From Halocafeteria seosinensis (lineage: Eukaryota > Sar > Bigyra > Bicosoecida): DNA of 39,434 nucleotides. The notes under the pieces are model-generated. The model saw only the letters and a program-made list of their open reading frames with translations, searched no databases and was not told where the DNA came from. The position numbers were made by a program, and so were the translations under genes. Location of the stretch: assembly GCA_001687465.1 (NCBI GenBank), contig LVLI01000614.1, positions 1 to 39,434 on the forward strand, given 5' to 3'. This document shows, piece by piece, positions 21,985 through 33,383 of the stretch; positions within the stretch are counted from its first letter, which is position 1, and every line of letters starts with the position of its first letter.

Positions 21985-24900
21985 ATGTTTGGCTCATCGA
22001 ACTACGATGGGGCGTTTCCGCGAGGGGGCGCGCCTGTCGTGGCATCGGCCGTGCCGCGCCCGAAAGCTGCCTCCGCCACCAGTGGTCGAGGGCTCTTTGC
22101 TACCCAGACTCCCATGCATAACAACCGGAAAGCGTCGAAATCAGACAAGCTTGGCCGTTCTGGCTCGAAGAAAAAGAGGTCCCGAGACGATGCGGATGCC
22201 GATGGTGATCAGGATGGCGGATTGGACAGCAAATGGGTCGTGGCGAACCCTGCTCAACTCACCAAAACCCTCACATTCAAGGTATGTTCCATTTTCCAGT
22301 CATTCTTGCATGGTGCTGGTTCATGTACGAACGGTGGTTGAAATTCGTCCTCCGCAGGACCTTCGAACGGGAATGTGCCTTCTGGCGACTGTGAGCAAAG
22401 TCCAAAGCACTGTACTTCATCTTAGCTTGCCCTTCGCCCTGACGGCGAAGTGCTCCTTGGCAGAGGCCATAGATACAGAGAAATACGATTTCCAGTCAAG
22501 TAAATTGCCTTTCCAGGAAGGCGATATTCTCCCCTGCGCCATTGTATCGTTGGAAAAAAGGGAAGAGAGAAGCGTCATATGGGTGTCGTTACGGCCGAGA
22601 CTGGTCAATGCAGGACTCTCGATTGATCAAATAATGGACGGGGAAATTCTGTATGGATGGGTCTCGTCAGCTGAAGACCATGGATATACTATTGAGACGG
22701 GAATCGAGGGTGTCCGGACGTTTCTTCCATATAAGGATAACGACGGCTCGAATGGGCAGGGCACACCTCTTACTATCGGTGGTCCAATTTGGTGCACTGT
22801 CAAGAATGTGAAGCTTGAGAAGAGTGGAGAGCGCACTGTGGATCGAGGACTTCTTACTCTGGAATCTTACAGTCAGGATTTTGAAGGAGGCTCGGGAGTG
22901 GATAAGCTGAGCAAGAAGAAGGCGGACGCAGTCAACACCAAACTGAAGGGCAACTCCATCGCTGCAAGGTTATCAGGTGGACTCGGTTATAAATTGTCAG
23001 GTCTGAAACCTGGTTATCTTGTTAAAGGAGAAGTATATAAAATCGCTAAGACAGGACTGGTGGTGTCGTTTCTTGGTTTTTATCAGGGGTTTATTGGAAT
23101 GCAACATCTTCCCTTTCCTGCTGACGCTATGTGGAAGAAACAGTATACCAAGGGACAGAAAATTTATGCTAGAATAGTGTCAGTGGACACAGTGGAAAAG
23201 CACATAATTCTTAGCTCTGTTCCAAATGTTGTGCGGATGCACAAACCCAATTTCTCGTATGAAATTGGAGACATTATTGACGACGGTAGAGTCCTCAGAG
23301 TCGATCCAAAACTCGGAGTACTGGTATCCGCTGAGAAGAAAGTTTCCCAAGAATCTGGCGAAGCGTACAAAGTACCATGGAACAAGGTTGCCTTTATTCA
23401 TGTTTCTAGGCTCTCAGATAAGCGCGTAGATAATATCGAGCGACTGTACCAGCCCGGTTCAGATATAAAGTGTCGTGTGACGGCGTACTCGTGGATGGAT
23501 GGTATCGTGCTGGCATCGTCCCAGAAAAGCGTGCTAAACTCCCCTATCTTTTCCTACGACGATATACAGCCAGGGATGTTATTGAAGGGCATCCCAACGA
23601 ATGAACTTGAATCCGGGATTGTCTTCACTGTGGGGTCCAAGATCAAAGGGTTTGTCCCCAATATGCATGTTCTCGACAATGTGACGGATGAAAAAAGCCA
23701 CGCGTTGAAAAAATATAAGGAAAAGGTGATTGATCGGGAAGAATACGTTTCAGCTCGGGTTCTTTCAGTTGACAAAACAAAACGCCGTCTTATCCTCACT
23801 ATGAAACCGTCTATGGTCGAAACCTCTTCTCCTATAATAACATCATATTCGCAGGCCTCAGATATACTGACAGTATCGAGCAACAAAACCACTGATGATG
23901 ACAATGACAATGGCGCCATTGTATATGGAGTTGTCGATAAAGTTACGGACGCCGGAATTGTGGTCGCCTTCTTTGGCAACGTTAAAGGGTTGGTGCATAA
24001 GTCCGAGTTAGAAGCTGCCGGTATGGAAGACTTTAAACATGATTTTCGCCGAGGAGAAGTGCTTCGAGTCTCTATCTTGTCCGTGGACCCAGTCCGAGAG
24101 CGCATTAAACTCTCTACCTTGTTAACGAACAATGAACGAGTACACGCAGTAAACGGCAACGCTACCCCCTGTAACGAGGCGCGAGGTGGAATCCAGTCCG
24201 TGCAAGCTGTCGGTGCGGTGGATGGTAATAGACGCTTTCATATTTCTTCCGAGGCTAGCAACCGTATCCGGAAGTCGTCCAAAGCTCATCAAACTAATCC
24301 TCTGATCTCAGAACCTTATTTGCTTGTCTTAAGCAACTCTGAGAGAATATCTGTAGTTCCCATGCAGCACCTTTCAGATCATCCCTATGTTTGCCAAAAA
24401 ATATTTGAAAAATACGTCAGTGATTTAGAAGCAGGAAGGGATGTCGTAATTAGCAGTTGTTTGGCAATTGAACAAAAGAAGTTGTCTGGCACTGTCTTCC
24501 GAGCCCATCAGAAATGGCTGGGACAGGAAGCACGGGATATCCAGATTCTAACAGTAAAGCCTAGCCTTCTTTGGAGCTTCGGAAGGGAAAAACAGCTGAT
24601 TAAGTGTCCACGGCATTTCATGGAACTCAGTCAAGGTGATCTAGTTGTAGGCTATGTCGTCTCAGTTACTGCGTTTGGGGTCTTCGTTCGGTCCATGAAT
24701 GGATGCACGGGCATGGTTCCCCGCAGCTCGCTAATGAGGCAGTCGGAGTCTACGTTGGACTATACAATAGGTCAAAGCATCGTTGCTGTAGTGCAGTCAG
24801 TGGATCAGACTAAAGGTAGCTACGTGCTGACATTGCGCAGCGAACGAGTCTGCCAGAGAATGCGTACTTTGCGCGAGAATCTCTTAAATATGGAAGAGGA

Positions 24901-27900
24901 AAATGACACTGTTTATAACGGTGTCAGTTTCCCGTCCTTGTTTCTTTTGTCAGCCTTGCAAGGAGAAGACGAATTTAGGTGTAAGAAATCCGGCACGGAC
25001 GAGGATGAGCGATCTCAAGATGATGAAGATGACCAAGATGAGGCAGCCGGTGTTTCTGATGTCTTAACACACTCCCATCTTCCTCCGGGTACCGTTGTAC
25101 CAGCCACAGTGGAAGTGTTGCGCGAGTACGGTGCTGTCTGTAGTGTAACAGTTGAGAATAGCACTGTTCCAGCATTTTTGCATAAATCATTTTGTAAAGA
25201 CGATAAGACTATGAGTGTGGGAGCGTCGTTCAAAGCGGAGGTGTTGGATGTTGATGTGGAGAAGGGGATCATCGATATTGCTCCAAATATGTCACCCTCT
25301 AGGGCGCAAGACGTTAAAATAGGTGAGCAGGTAGACTGTACAATTCAACTTGTCCGAAAGAGAGATAAAACTCTACAATACGCTATTACGCGGCTATCTG
25401 GAAAGCACAGTGGATTAGCGATTTTGGCCCTATCTGACTATTATGTCACATCAGATCAGGCGGGGGAAGTATTGCATAGTCCTTTAGAGCAGGGGACTAC
25501 TCTTAAAGCTGTGGTCACCCATGTCCCTGATGGACAACAGCAATGTTTGAATTTTATGCTGTTGAGCCCGTTTCTTGCCGGAACGAAAGAAACCTCTGCC
25601 AGCAACGGTGCTCTCACGTCTGCCTCTAACTTGCGGCCGGGGATGAAAGCCATGGGGGTCGTATTACATGGACTGAAAAGGAAGCATGGAGGCGTAATAT
25701 CTATGCAAGTAAAATTAATGGGTGTGCGAGGACGCTACAAATGCACAGTGCCACTTTCAGAGGTTGTCGATTGCAACTTATCCAAGTTCTATGATTCACC
25801 TGAGTCGGTTCCAGACGAATCTTTGAAGAACGCCCTGAGTATCAAACAAGGTGCAGAGATAGCTGTCAAAATAGTCTCGGTAAAACTGCCTCCATCGAGT
25901 TCGGAGGTGAAGGAAGTATCAATTTATGCGACGACAAAAGAAGCGGATCTTGCGATACAGGAAGAACAGTTGCAACATTTCCGACCTTCTTGGCGTCCTC
26001 TGTATGCGGACGATGATGTGATTCCTGAGATTTATGAACCTGCGCCGATATCGTCTTCGAAGTGTTCCCTTTCTGATGGCACTCAGCTGGGAATCAAGCA
26101 TGATTCTGGAAAGGACGTTCCTGAATCCGCCGATAAGGATGGTATTCCTTGCAATAGTGGACTGAGAGCCGGCGTAGATTTACACTCTGGGAGCCTCGTG
26201 TCAGGCCTCGTTGAACGCGTTGACTCAGAGGGTCTTACAATTGGTTTGGGTAGTGGGATCCGAGGGAAGTGTCATGTGACAGAACTGGGATCATCAGCAG
26301 CAGACGTGGAAGGAACGTTAAAATCGATAAATGTTGGAGACCTCATATCGGTAGCGGTCATCCGACTGAATACTCGTTCCAAGCAACTAGAGGTGTCTTA
26401 TCGCCTTGCGACAACTCTCAGGACAAAGGCGGAAGAGTTTTCAATAGGATTGGCCGAAGTAAAGAACAAGAAGGCAAAAAAGAGTGTTTCAGGACCCAAA
26501 TCAGAAGTCTCACTCAATTTGCTTTGCGAGAAATTGGATGGGTATATTGCGGAGGTGAACGCGCTCTATCCTGGGAAACGAGTGGTCTGTAGGGTTGAAC
26601 GATTACATTCGGCAGTGGAAAATTTGAAGGAAAGCGTGCAAAAGCTGCATGGTAACAGTAAAGAACACACGTATCTCAATCAAGATACAAGACTTCGTGT
26701 TACATTTGGGTCAATGCTTGAAAAATTCGGGTACGTGAATGCAACACATAGTGCGGATCCTTCGGAATGGAAGAGCTTCCCGTTCGAAGAGCATGAAGAT
26801 GACGACATTGTTGACGCTGTCATTCTCAACTGCCCTGCGGAAGAGAACCCCACGGATACCCCATCGATTTCTTCGCTACGAAACCGCTTTGAGCTATCGT
26901 TCCGGGACAGTGCAAAGAAGAAGAGTAGTAAACTTCATAAGTCCAACAGTGCGAAAGAGGATGTGGCAAGCAAGTTTGTGAAATGGTTGACAAAAGAAGA
27001 AAACAACCTGTTCCATGGCATGCGCGAAGAGCAGAAAGGAAAAGGTTTCATTCTTAACACTTCGAAGAAAGGTTGCTTCGTTCAGCTGACACTATTCCAC
27101 GTTGCCCGCATCCTCGTATCTAACCTATCGAATACGTACGTCACTAACGTTGCCCAAGAGTTCCCTCCAGCGAAATTGGTAGTTGGCAACATAACCATGT
27201 TTGACGCGAAAACGAACCGCATCGAAATGTCGCTTAAGGACAAAGACGAAGATACGCCAACTGCTCCCAATTTAAATTGGATAGAACACGGCCAAGTTTT
27301 GGACGGTATCGTGGACTCTGTCACAGAGTTCGGTGCATTCGTAAAACTAATTGATCCGGTCTCTAAGAAGGTTTCGGACGTTAAAGGGCTATGTCATGTA
27401 TCGGAGCTATCTGATAAACCTTTAGAGAGAAGCCGCTTAGCAATCATGGAGCACATTAATCCGTCAGACACTGTCTGTGTATGTGTACTAAAAGTGGACC
27501 GACAGAAGGGCAAAGTTGCCCTCTCGATGAAGCCCTCAATGGTTCAGCAATCACTGCAGAATGCAACTACTTCTCAAAAGCATCGCACTAAAGAAAACGA
27601 AAACGAGAAGCGACTCCCTGACGCGAATGTCATAGACGATCTTAACGAGATCCAAGAAGACGATGGAGATGTCAACATGCTAAACCAAGACACTCAATCC
27701 TCGCGAAGCAATTTGTGGTCCGCGCCTGAATGGACGAAGGATTCGAGAAGCACTCTTGACATTGGCGATATCCAGTCGAAACTCACATTCTCAGGTACAA
27801 ACGATGTGCACGCTGAGGAAAAACGCCGAGCTGCTGGGGAGCAAAACCCCGCGAGCACTTCGGACTACGAGAAGCTTGTAGCTGCTCATCCACAAGACAG

Positions 27901-28645
27901 CAATTCTTGGATTCGTTTTATCGCATGGCTAGTTAGTGTGACAGAAATTGATCAGGCACGCAAAGTTGCTGAACGGGCGCTTTTATCCTTACGCTTTAAC
28001 GAGAAGGAAAGCAGGGCAATTTGGATTGCGTACTTAAATATGGAGCAACGCTATGGAGACGAGGACCGCTTGCGGCATATTTATGAAAGGGCTGTCGAAT
28101 CAAATAGTCCTCGCGCAATCCGTCATGCAATGGCGCATATTCTGCAGCAAAACGGTGACATCGAAGGAGCCGCAGGTGTCTGGAAAAAGATTGTTTCCAC
28201 GGAAAAAGATGATAAAGACACATGGTCAGAGTATTTTGAATTTCTGATGAGAAATGGGCAGGAAGCAGACGTGCACAGCAAGATCGATACAGCACTATCG
28301 CATGTCCCCACCATTCACCACTTGTGGCTTCTACAACGTGTGGCAGTGCTTGAGTTCAAATTTGCTAACCCTGAGAAAGGGAGAACAATGATGGAAAACA
28401 TTGTATCTTCATACCCGAAACGACCCGATGTTTGGAATGTGTACATTGATCAGGAGCTCTCTAGCGGTAATGTTGATGCCGCTAGAAAGCTGTTTGAGCG
28501 TGCTGTGAGTAGCAAGTGGAAACCGAAGAAGGTGAAAGCCATGTTCAAGAAGTGGTTACAGTTCGAACAAACGTCCGGCACCACAGAGAGCGTAAACCAT
28601 GTGAAGAGCCTCGCCCAGTCGTACGCTGAATCTTTGATGCAATGA
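21985..28645 (+). CDS. RRP5: RRP5 / PDCD11 pre-rRNA processing factor (2194 aa)
   Basis: Two exons, 21985-22281 and 22358-28645, with a 76-nt GTATGT..CAG intron. The start is ATG at 21985; an upstream in-frame ATG-like extension is hydrophobic and unlikely. The N-terminus carries a basic nuclear-localisation-like stretch (GSKKKRSRDD). A long array of S1 RNA-binding repeats follows. Clear ones are near residues 315-380 (LVKGEVYKIAKTGLVVSF), 617-690 (GVVDKVTDAGIVVAFFG), 855-928 (GYVVSVTAFGVFVRSM), 1374-1445 and 1737-1827 (GIVDSVTEFGAFVKL). Acidic linkers separate some repeats. Residues about 1930-2190 are HAT/TPR-like helical repeats (RHIYERAVE, ARKLFERAVSSKW), the classic C-terminal module. 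RRP5 acts in the nucleolus on both small- and large-subunit pre-rRNA cleavage. Yeast is about 1730 aa and human about 1870, so this copy has longer linkers. Its stop lies 13 bases from that of the convergent ETFDH gene. Confidence 0.93.
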
Positions 28646-28658
28646 AAACGCGGGTGAG

Positions 28659-30789
28659 TTACATCACTTCATAAGCTGGACCTCCTCCACCAGCCTCGGG
28701 AACCGTCCATTTGATGTACTCTTCGGGGGTCTTAATACTGCAAGCCTTACAGTGTACGCAGTTCTGCGCATTAATGACTAGCTTACCGTCTTCATCCGGA
28801 TACTCGTATACTTTGGCAGGGCAGAATCTGCTCTCAGGGCCCGCATATTTCTGATATGAAACCTGCTCTGGGACGTGCTCCTTTCCTTCTTTAATCTTTA
28901 GATGGGGTGGCTGATCATGGTTATGATTCGTACCCGACCGCGTCAAGTTCGTCAGTAGATCAAAGCTTAGCTTGCCATCTGGCTTCGGATATTCTATAGG
29001 TTTGCATTCAGATGCAGGAAGCGTCTTATCGCAGTCTCTCTCGCTCCATTTAAACGTCCAGGGCTCCTTTCCTCGAAGAAGGAATGCCGTTGCACCCGAG
29101 TACAGGGCTCCTGGAAGCAAACCGTACTTGAAGCTTGGATGAAAATTGCGAACTTCCTTCAACTCATCCCAGACCCAGCTTGATTCCATCTTCGTCTGGT
29201 ACGTAGACGGTTCGATACCAGCGGGTGCGCCGCTAACACCTTCTTCGCTCTCTACAGTAGATTGATGGTCCTTAAGGCTCTCGTAAACAGCCTCTCCCGC
29301 CAGCATTCCGCTCTTCATGGCAGTATGTGACCCTTTAATTTTCGGGACATTCAAAAATCCTGCACTGCAACCTACTAAGGCACCGCCTGGGAAACTAAGC
29401 TTGGGAATCGATTGATACCCGCCCTCATTGATACAGCGGGCGCCGTATTGGATACACTCTCCCCCTTCGAGATGCTGAGCCACGGTAGGGTGATGTTTGA
29501 ACCTTTGGAATTCACGGTAGGGGTTAAGATAGGGATTCTTATAGTCTAGACCCACAACAAATCCAACAAGAACTAAGTCAGGCTCCATGTGGTACAAGAA
29601 GCTTCCACCGTATACATCATGAGAAAGCGGCCAACCAAAAGTATGCTGAATATAGCCAGGTTTGAATTTCTCCTTCGGAATGCGCCAGACTTCTTTAAGT
29701 CCCAAGCCATACGTCTGCGGACAACTGTCCTCTCGTAGGTTCATTTTTTCCATCACTTCTTCCGAACAATTGCCGCGACATCCTTCAGCAAACAATGTTT
29801 GTTTTGCTTGCAGTTCCATACCTCTCGTAAAATTCTCCTTGGGAGTTCCATCCTTGCCAATGCCCATGTCACTGCACCGCGCAACATCAATGCAAAGTTG
29901 ACGTTCCTCAAGAATCGCCATATAGAAAGCACTTACGCAGTGGCGACACCGATGACCTGCCCTTCATCATTGTATAATACTTCTGATGCTGGTGTTCCTG
30001 GGAAAATTTCCACGCCCAATTCTTCAGCTTGTTCCCCGAGCCAGGCAGTCAATTTAGCCAGAGAAATGACGTAGTTCCCATGATTGTTGAGCAACGGAAT
30101 CGTCGGAAGACGCATTTGAGAGTCTGCAAGAAGTATCAGCTTACAAAAAGCAAGTTTAAAGAATGCTTCCGGCGGATACGTCACGACGTACTTTCTGTCA
30201 AATAGTAAAACTTGTCCTCCGCCGCTTCTGTTTCTAGCTGCAAATGGATGACGTAAAATATCCAAAGTAAAGCAAGACCACCCGAGACGAGACGAGTTGC
30301 TCATTGCTCAGGACATACCGGTGCTCCCCTTTCTTTCCAGTCTGGAAAGAGTTCATTTAATGCCCTTGGTTCGAAAACATTCCCCGACAAGATATGGGCT
30401 CCTACTTCATGACCTTTCTCAATGACGCAGACGCCGATGTCTTTTCCATTCTCATGGGCCAGTTGTTTGAGCCGGATAGCTGAGGACAAACCAGCTGGTC
30501 CGGCTCCAACAATGACGACATCAAACTCCATAGCTTCTCGGGGAGCCCTCAAAGGATCATCTTCGCTGCCGGAGGCCGCGGCAGCTGCTGATTCCTCTTC
30601 CATGAGGCAGCTCGACGTCGAGTACCCTCTCGCAGCTAGATTATTAGTTTGCAGAGAGGGTGTATTGCAGGGAAACAGCGGACAGAAACGGCGCAAACGA
30701 GCGCCATTGCCTTGTAAAGACCGATGCGCTGTTCCGGGCCGAAGATGACGGAGGCCTTTCGAGGCGACGTTTGTCACAGAACGCAGCAT
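28659..30789 (-). CDS. ETFDH: Electron transfer flavoprotein-ubiquinone oxidoreductase (638 aa)
   Basis: Four exons: 30789-30319, 30237-30192, 30123-29937, 29871-28659; introns are 81, 68 and 65 nt. The start at 30789 gives an Arg-rich, acid-free leader ([19 protein letters not shown]) typical of mitochondrial targeting; an earlier in-frame codon at 30825 is less likely. The FAD-binding motif [13 protein letters not shown] is at about 91-103. The 46-nt second exon restores the conserved stretch after WKERGAP. The 4Fe-4S ligands are Cys585, Cys606, Cys609 and Cys612 (NCVHCKAC), followed by the conserved GGGGPAY end. The enzyme sits on the matrix side of the inner membrane and passes electrons from ETF, fed by fatty-acid and amino-acid dehydrogenases, to ubiquinone. 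Human ETFDH is 617 aa. All key residues are present. It shares its upstream region head to head with ATG13. Confidence 0.95.
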
Positions 30790-31233
30790 TTTTTCAATAC
30801 CTACAGAAGAAGAGAGAAAAAGCACAACTAGTATGTATTTTTCACTAATCTATGCTTCTTGAAAACCCTTCAAAAGCGAGCATTATAGAGCATCGTAACA
30901 GATATTCCCGGCAAAAATTCCCCTCCACAAGAGGGTACAATCTTTTCTTATAGGTTCCGTTATCTCAACTTCAACCGAGGAAAGCCCAGCTACCCCACGA
31001 TGGGGCCCCATCCTAAACTTTTACACGCTTCCAGGTGCTTCTAAACGAGACACATGCGCAAGATTCACTACGTGGTAGCAAAGACTTGCAGCAAAGTGCT
31101 ACAAAACATGATCTTTCCGCCTGAGAAAGTTTCAGGCTTCAAGTTGAAGTAGTTCACCACTCTGACTTTCGTTTCAGAGCACAGGTTGAAGTAGTAGTTT
31201 TGTTAAGCATATATTGTACAGAATTATGCTACG
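30790..31233. promoter_or_regulatory. Bidirectional promoter region, ETFDH / ATG13
   Basis: A 444-base head-to-head spacer with no credible open frame. It contains the compact inverted repeats at 30993-31010. A GTTGAAGTAGT direct repeat lies at 31143-31153 and 31185-31195, shortly before the ATG13 start. The first copy overlaps a CTTCAA-G-TTGAAG palindrome. Any regulatory role is inference. Confidence 0.5.
30993..31010. repeat. Overlapping GC palindromes in the ETFDH/ATG13 spacer
   Basis: CCCCA, loop CGA, TGGGG forms a perfect five-base hairpin. Its right arm is also the left half of a second perfect palindrome, TGGGGCCCCA (31001-31010). The two structures are mutually exclusive. The element lies centrally between two divergent start codons, as do the hairpins at 9867 and 21800. 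Confidence 0.55.
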
Positions 31234-33083
31234 ATGAGCTCCTCGAGTACGGGCAACACAGCCAGTGGCAGTGGGGGAGGGGCGAGTGCTCTCGAGGCCA
31301 GTAGCTCCTCTATTTCATCGCGCACCACGGGAAGCAGCAAGGAGCAGAAAAAAATTGAGCAAATCGTCTTGGAAACCTTGTTTCGTTTAGTGGAGACTGT
31401 GCTCGTGAATCGGCTACCTCAGGAGGATTTGGATCTATTGGATCCCTCCTCTCAAGATGGCAATGGTGCTTCTGGAAGCACATATGCCAAACTGCAGCTA
31501 CGGTTGCTCTCGCTCCTAGGCTTACGGAACGCAATGAAAGACTGGAAAGACGATATTTATAAACCTCTCCAACTGGAGATCTGGGGAATGAAGAGGACAT
31601 CGTCCTCCTCGTCTGAAGATACAGCGGACGCCAATGTTGAATCAAGCAAGGTATGAACCAAAGAATGCCTGAAGTCTTTCAACAACTTCTTTCAACACGG
31701 CTTTCCGCAGGCAGTACTTCTCGAGCTCTACTATATTCATTACCGGCCACGAGACATGGATGTGGATGACAACACGGGAACGTCGGATCCCTCACTCACA
31801 GTCATTAAGGATATGCATGCCCTATATACCCGCTTATCCGTATTGATTCGGAGTCTATATGCTAGTGTCGTTGCTCTGCCCGCTGAGCAAGTAAGTCTGG
31901 AAATAACTGCGATTTTTTGTGTCGTCCAGTCCAGTCGACTCAACGTTCGTTCGTATTGCTTCAGTATCGTCGGGACGAATTTACGAGTGACAGCAGCGAC
32001 AAGAACGAACGAATCACATATGTTCTTAAAGTTCCAGTACAAGGGCCCCCTAACAGGGAGTCCGCCTTCGGCTATGATCAGCCCGCATCTGTGGTCACAT
32101 TGCCATCTACGCACACTGAATATGGGGTTTTAGAATGCTATTTCATGTATCATATGCAACCGCAACAGTTGCTTAAGCGTTATGAGGAAGAAACGGTATG
32201 TGCTAACATTGCAGTGAGAAGTCGCTGTCGCTACACAAATTTCCGCACTGCAGACTACCTATCATGTACAGCAAAAATCACCAAAACAAGGCCTCCTAAA
32301 CACTGGTTTGATAAAGTAAGTTGCCCGTCGGGGAGTCTGAGTAAATTTGTGTTCACTTTCGATGCGTATTCGATCCCCAGCAACTATGCCACCCTTGGCG
32401 AGGCTTCTACGGAGCACCAATCAACATCTTCGAAAGAGGAAGAGTATGCAAGTAACGATGTACGAACGCTGCCCCGAGAATTTGTTGAATTCGATGTTGG
32501 AACGCTGCGTTCGGATGACATCCTCAATAACTTTCCTAACCACTCGCTCTTCTCTCAATGCACTCTAGGTCAGAGCAGTTCGCGTGGGCACACTCGTATA
32601 AATTTCAGACGAGCTACAGGAGATGAAAGCAGTCACCCTCCTGATCGCCTTCCGGAGTTGCCTGTAATGCCCAATGAGCAAGGAAGTCATGCGTTGAAAC
32701 GATGGATCGATCAGAGATCGAATCACAGTGGCTCGCATCGAGCAGGAAGAACAAGTGCCCATGCCAAAGGGGCGGAATTGATTGCAATGGCAGGGGCTTC
32801 TACCGATTCAAGCGCTGAACAAATAGGGATATCTCCGTTGTCTGAATCCACTTGTGACTACACAGTGCAGGTCCAAGTGCTAGATAAGTTATTCAACTCT
32901 TTGGAAGCAAACCAACCGCTGGATTGCCAGCTGGAACATACTCTTGCTGAATCTTCCCGCGTATTCAACCGTTTACACTCTCGTGAAGAAGATGATACTT
33001 TTGACAGAAGGGACGCGTATCAGCCTCAATCGTCTACAGCGATGACCACCACGGTTGAGCAAAAGACTTCGGACGAAACCTGA
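31234..33083 (+). CDS. ATG13: ATG13, autophagy initiation HORMA protein (530 aa)
   Basis: Five exons: 31234-31650, 31711-31890, 31965-32195, 32254-32315, 32381-33083; introns are 60, 74, 58 and 65 nt. After a Ser/Gly-rich leader, residues about 43-250 are the HORMA domain. IEQIVLETLFRLVETVL opens it. YTRLSVLIRSLYASVVALPA at about 178-197 matches the conserved ATG13 segment with the RSLY core. The part after LPA reads YRRDEF, then GVLECYFMY. The remaining half is Ser-rich and disordered, as usual for the region that binds ATG1/ULK and ATG17/FIP200. ATG13 is the regulatory subunit of the autophagy kinase complex and is controlled by TOR phosphorylation. The last two introns (58+65 nt) have canonical ends, but both are open in frame if retained together, so an isoform 41 residues longer is possible. 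The other partner, an ATG11/FIP200-like scaffold, lies at 802-3855. Confidence 0.8.
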
Positions 33084-33383
33084 GATTCATCGCATTAACA
33101 CTGAACATTTGACGCCTGCTTTACTGCCGTGCCTCTTTAACCTGTACTAAACGCACTAAGCCTTGATTCGTAAGAACAAGAATTTTTGAGCAGCACGCAG
33201 TGTTAAACTGGTTTGTATCCGCGTGCTCGTTATCGTTCTTCCTTTCCGCTCACAACGGGGGCTACTACAGAGAATGAACATCCCTTGTTGAATAAAGTGC
33301 ATGGAAATATTCCAAACGCTAGTTACTATTTTTCTTTACAGATTTTCTAACTGCCACACGGCACGATTTGGATACCGGCCCAA
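33084..33383. other. Convergent spacer between ATG13 and the 13-exon membrane gene
   Basis: A 300-base region bounded by two stop codons, so it holds only 3' UTRs and terminators of both genes. I see no gene, strong repeat or structured element in it. Confidence 0.5.

Noticed and set aside
30790-30825. Start of ETFDH at 30825
   Set aside because: The extra 12 residues weaken the Arg-rich targeting leader and contain a possible splice acceptor; the 30789 ATG is better.
31917-33083. Single 388-residue plus-strand protein
   Set aside because: It is the 3' half of ATG13; its first codons are intron and the N-terminal HORMA exons lie upstream.
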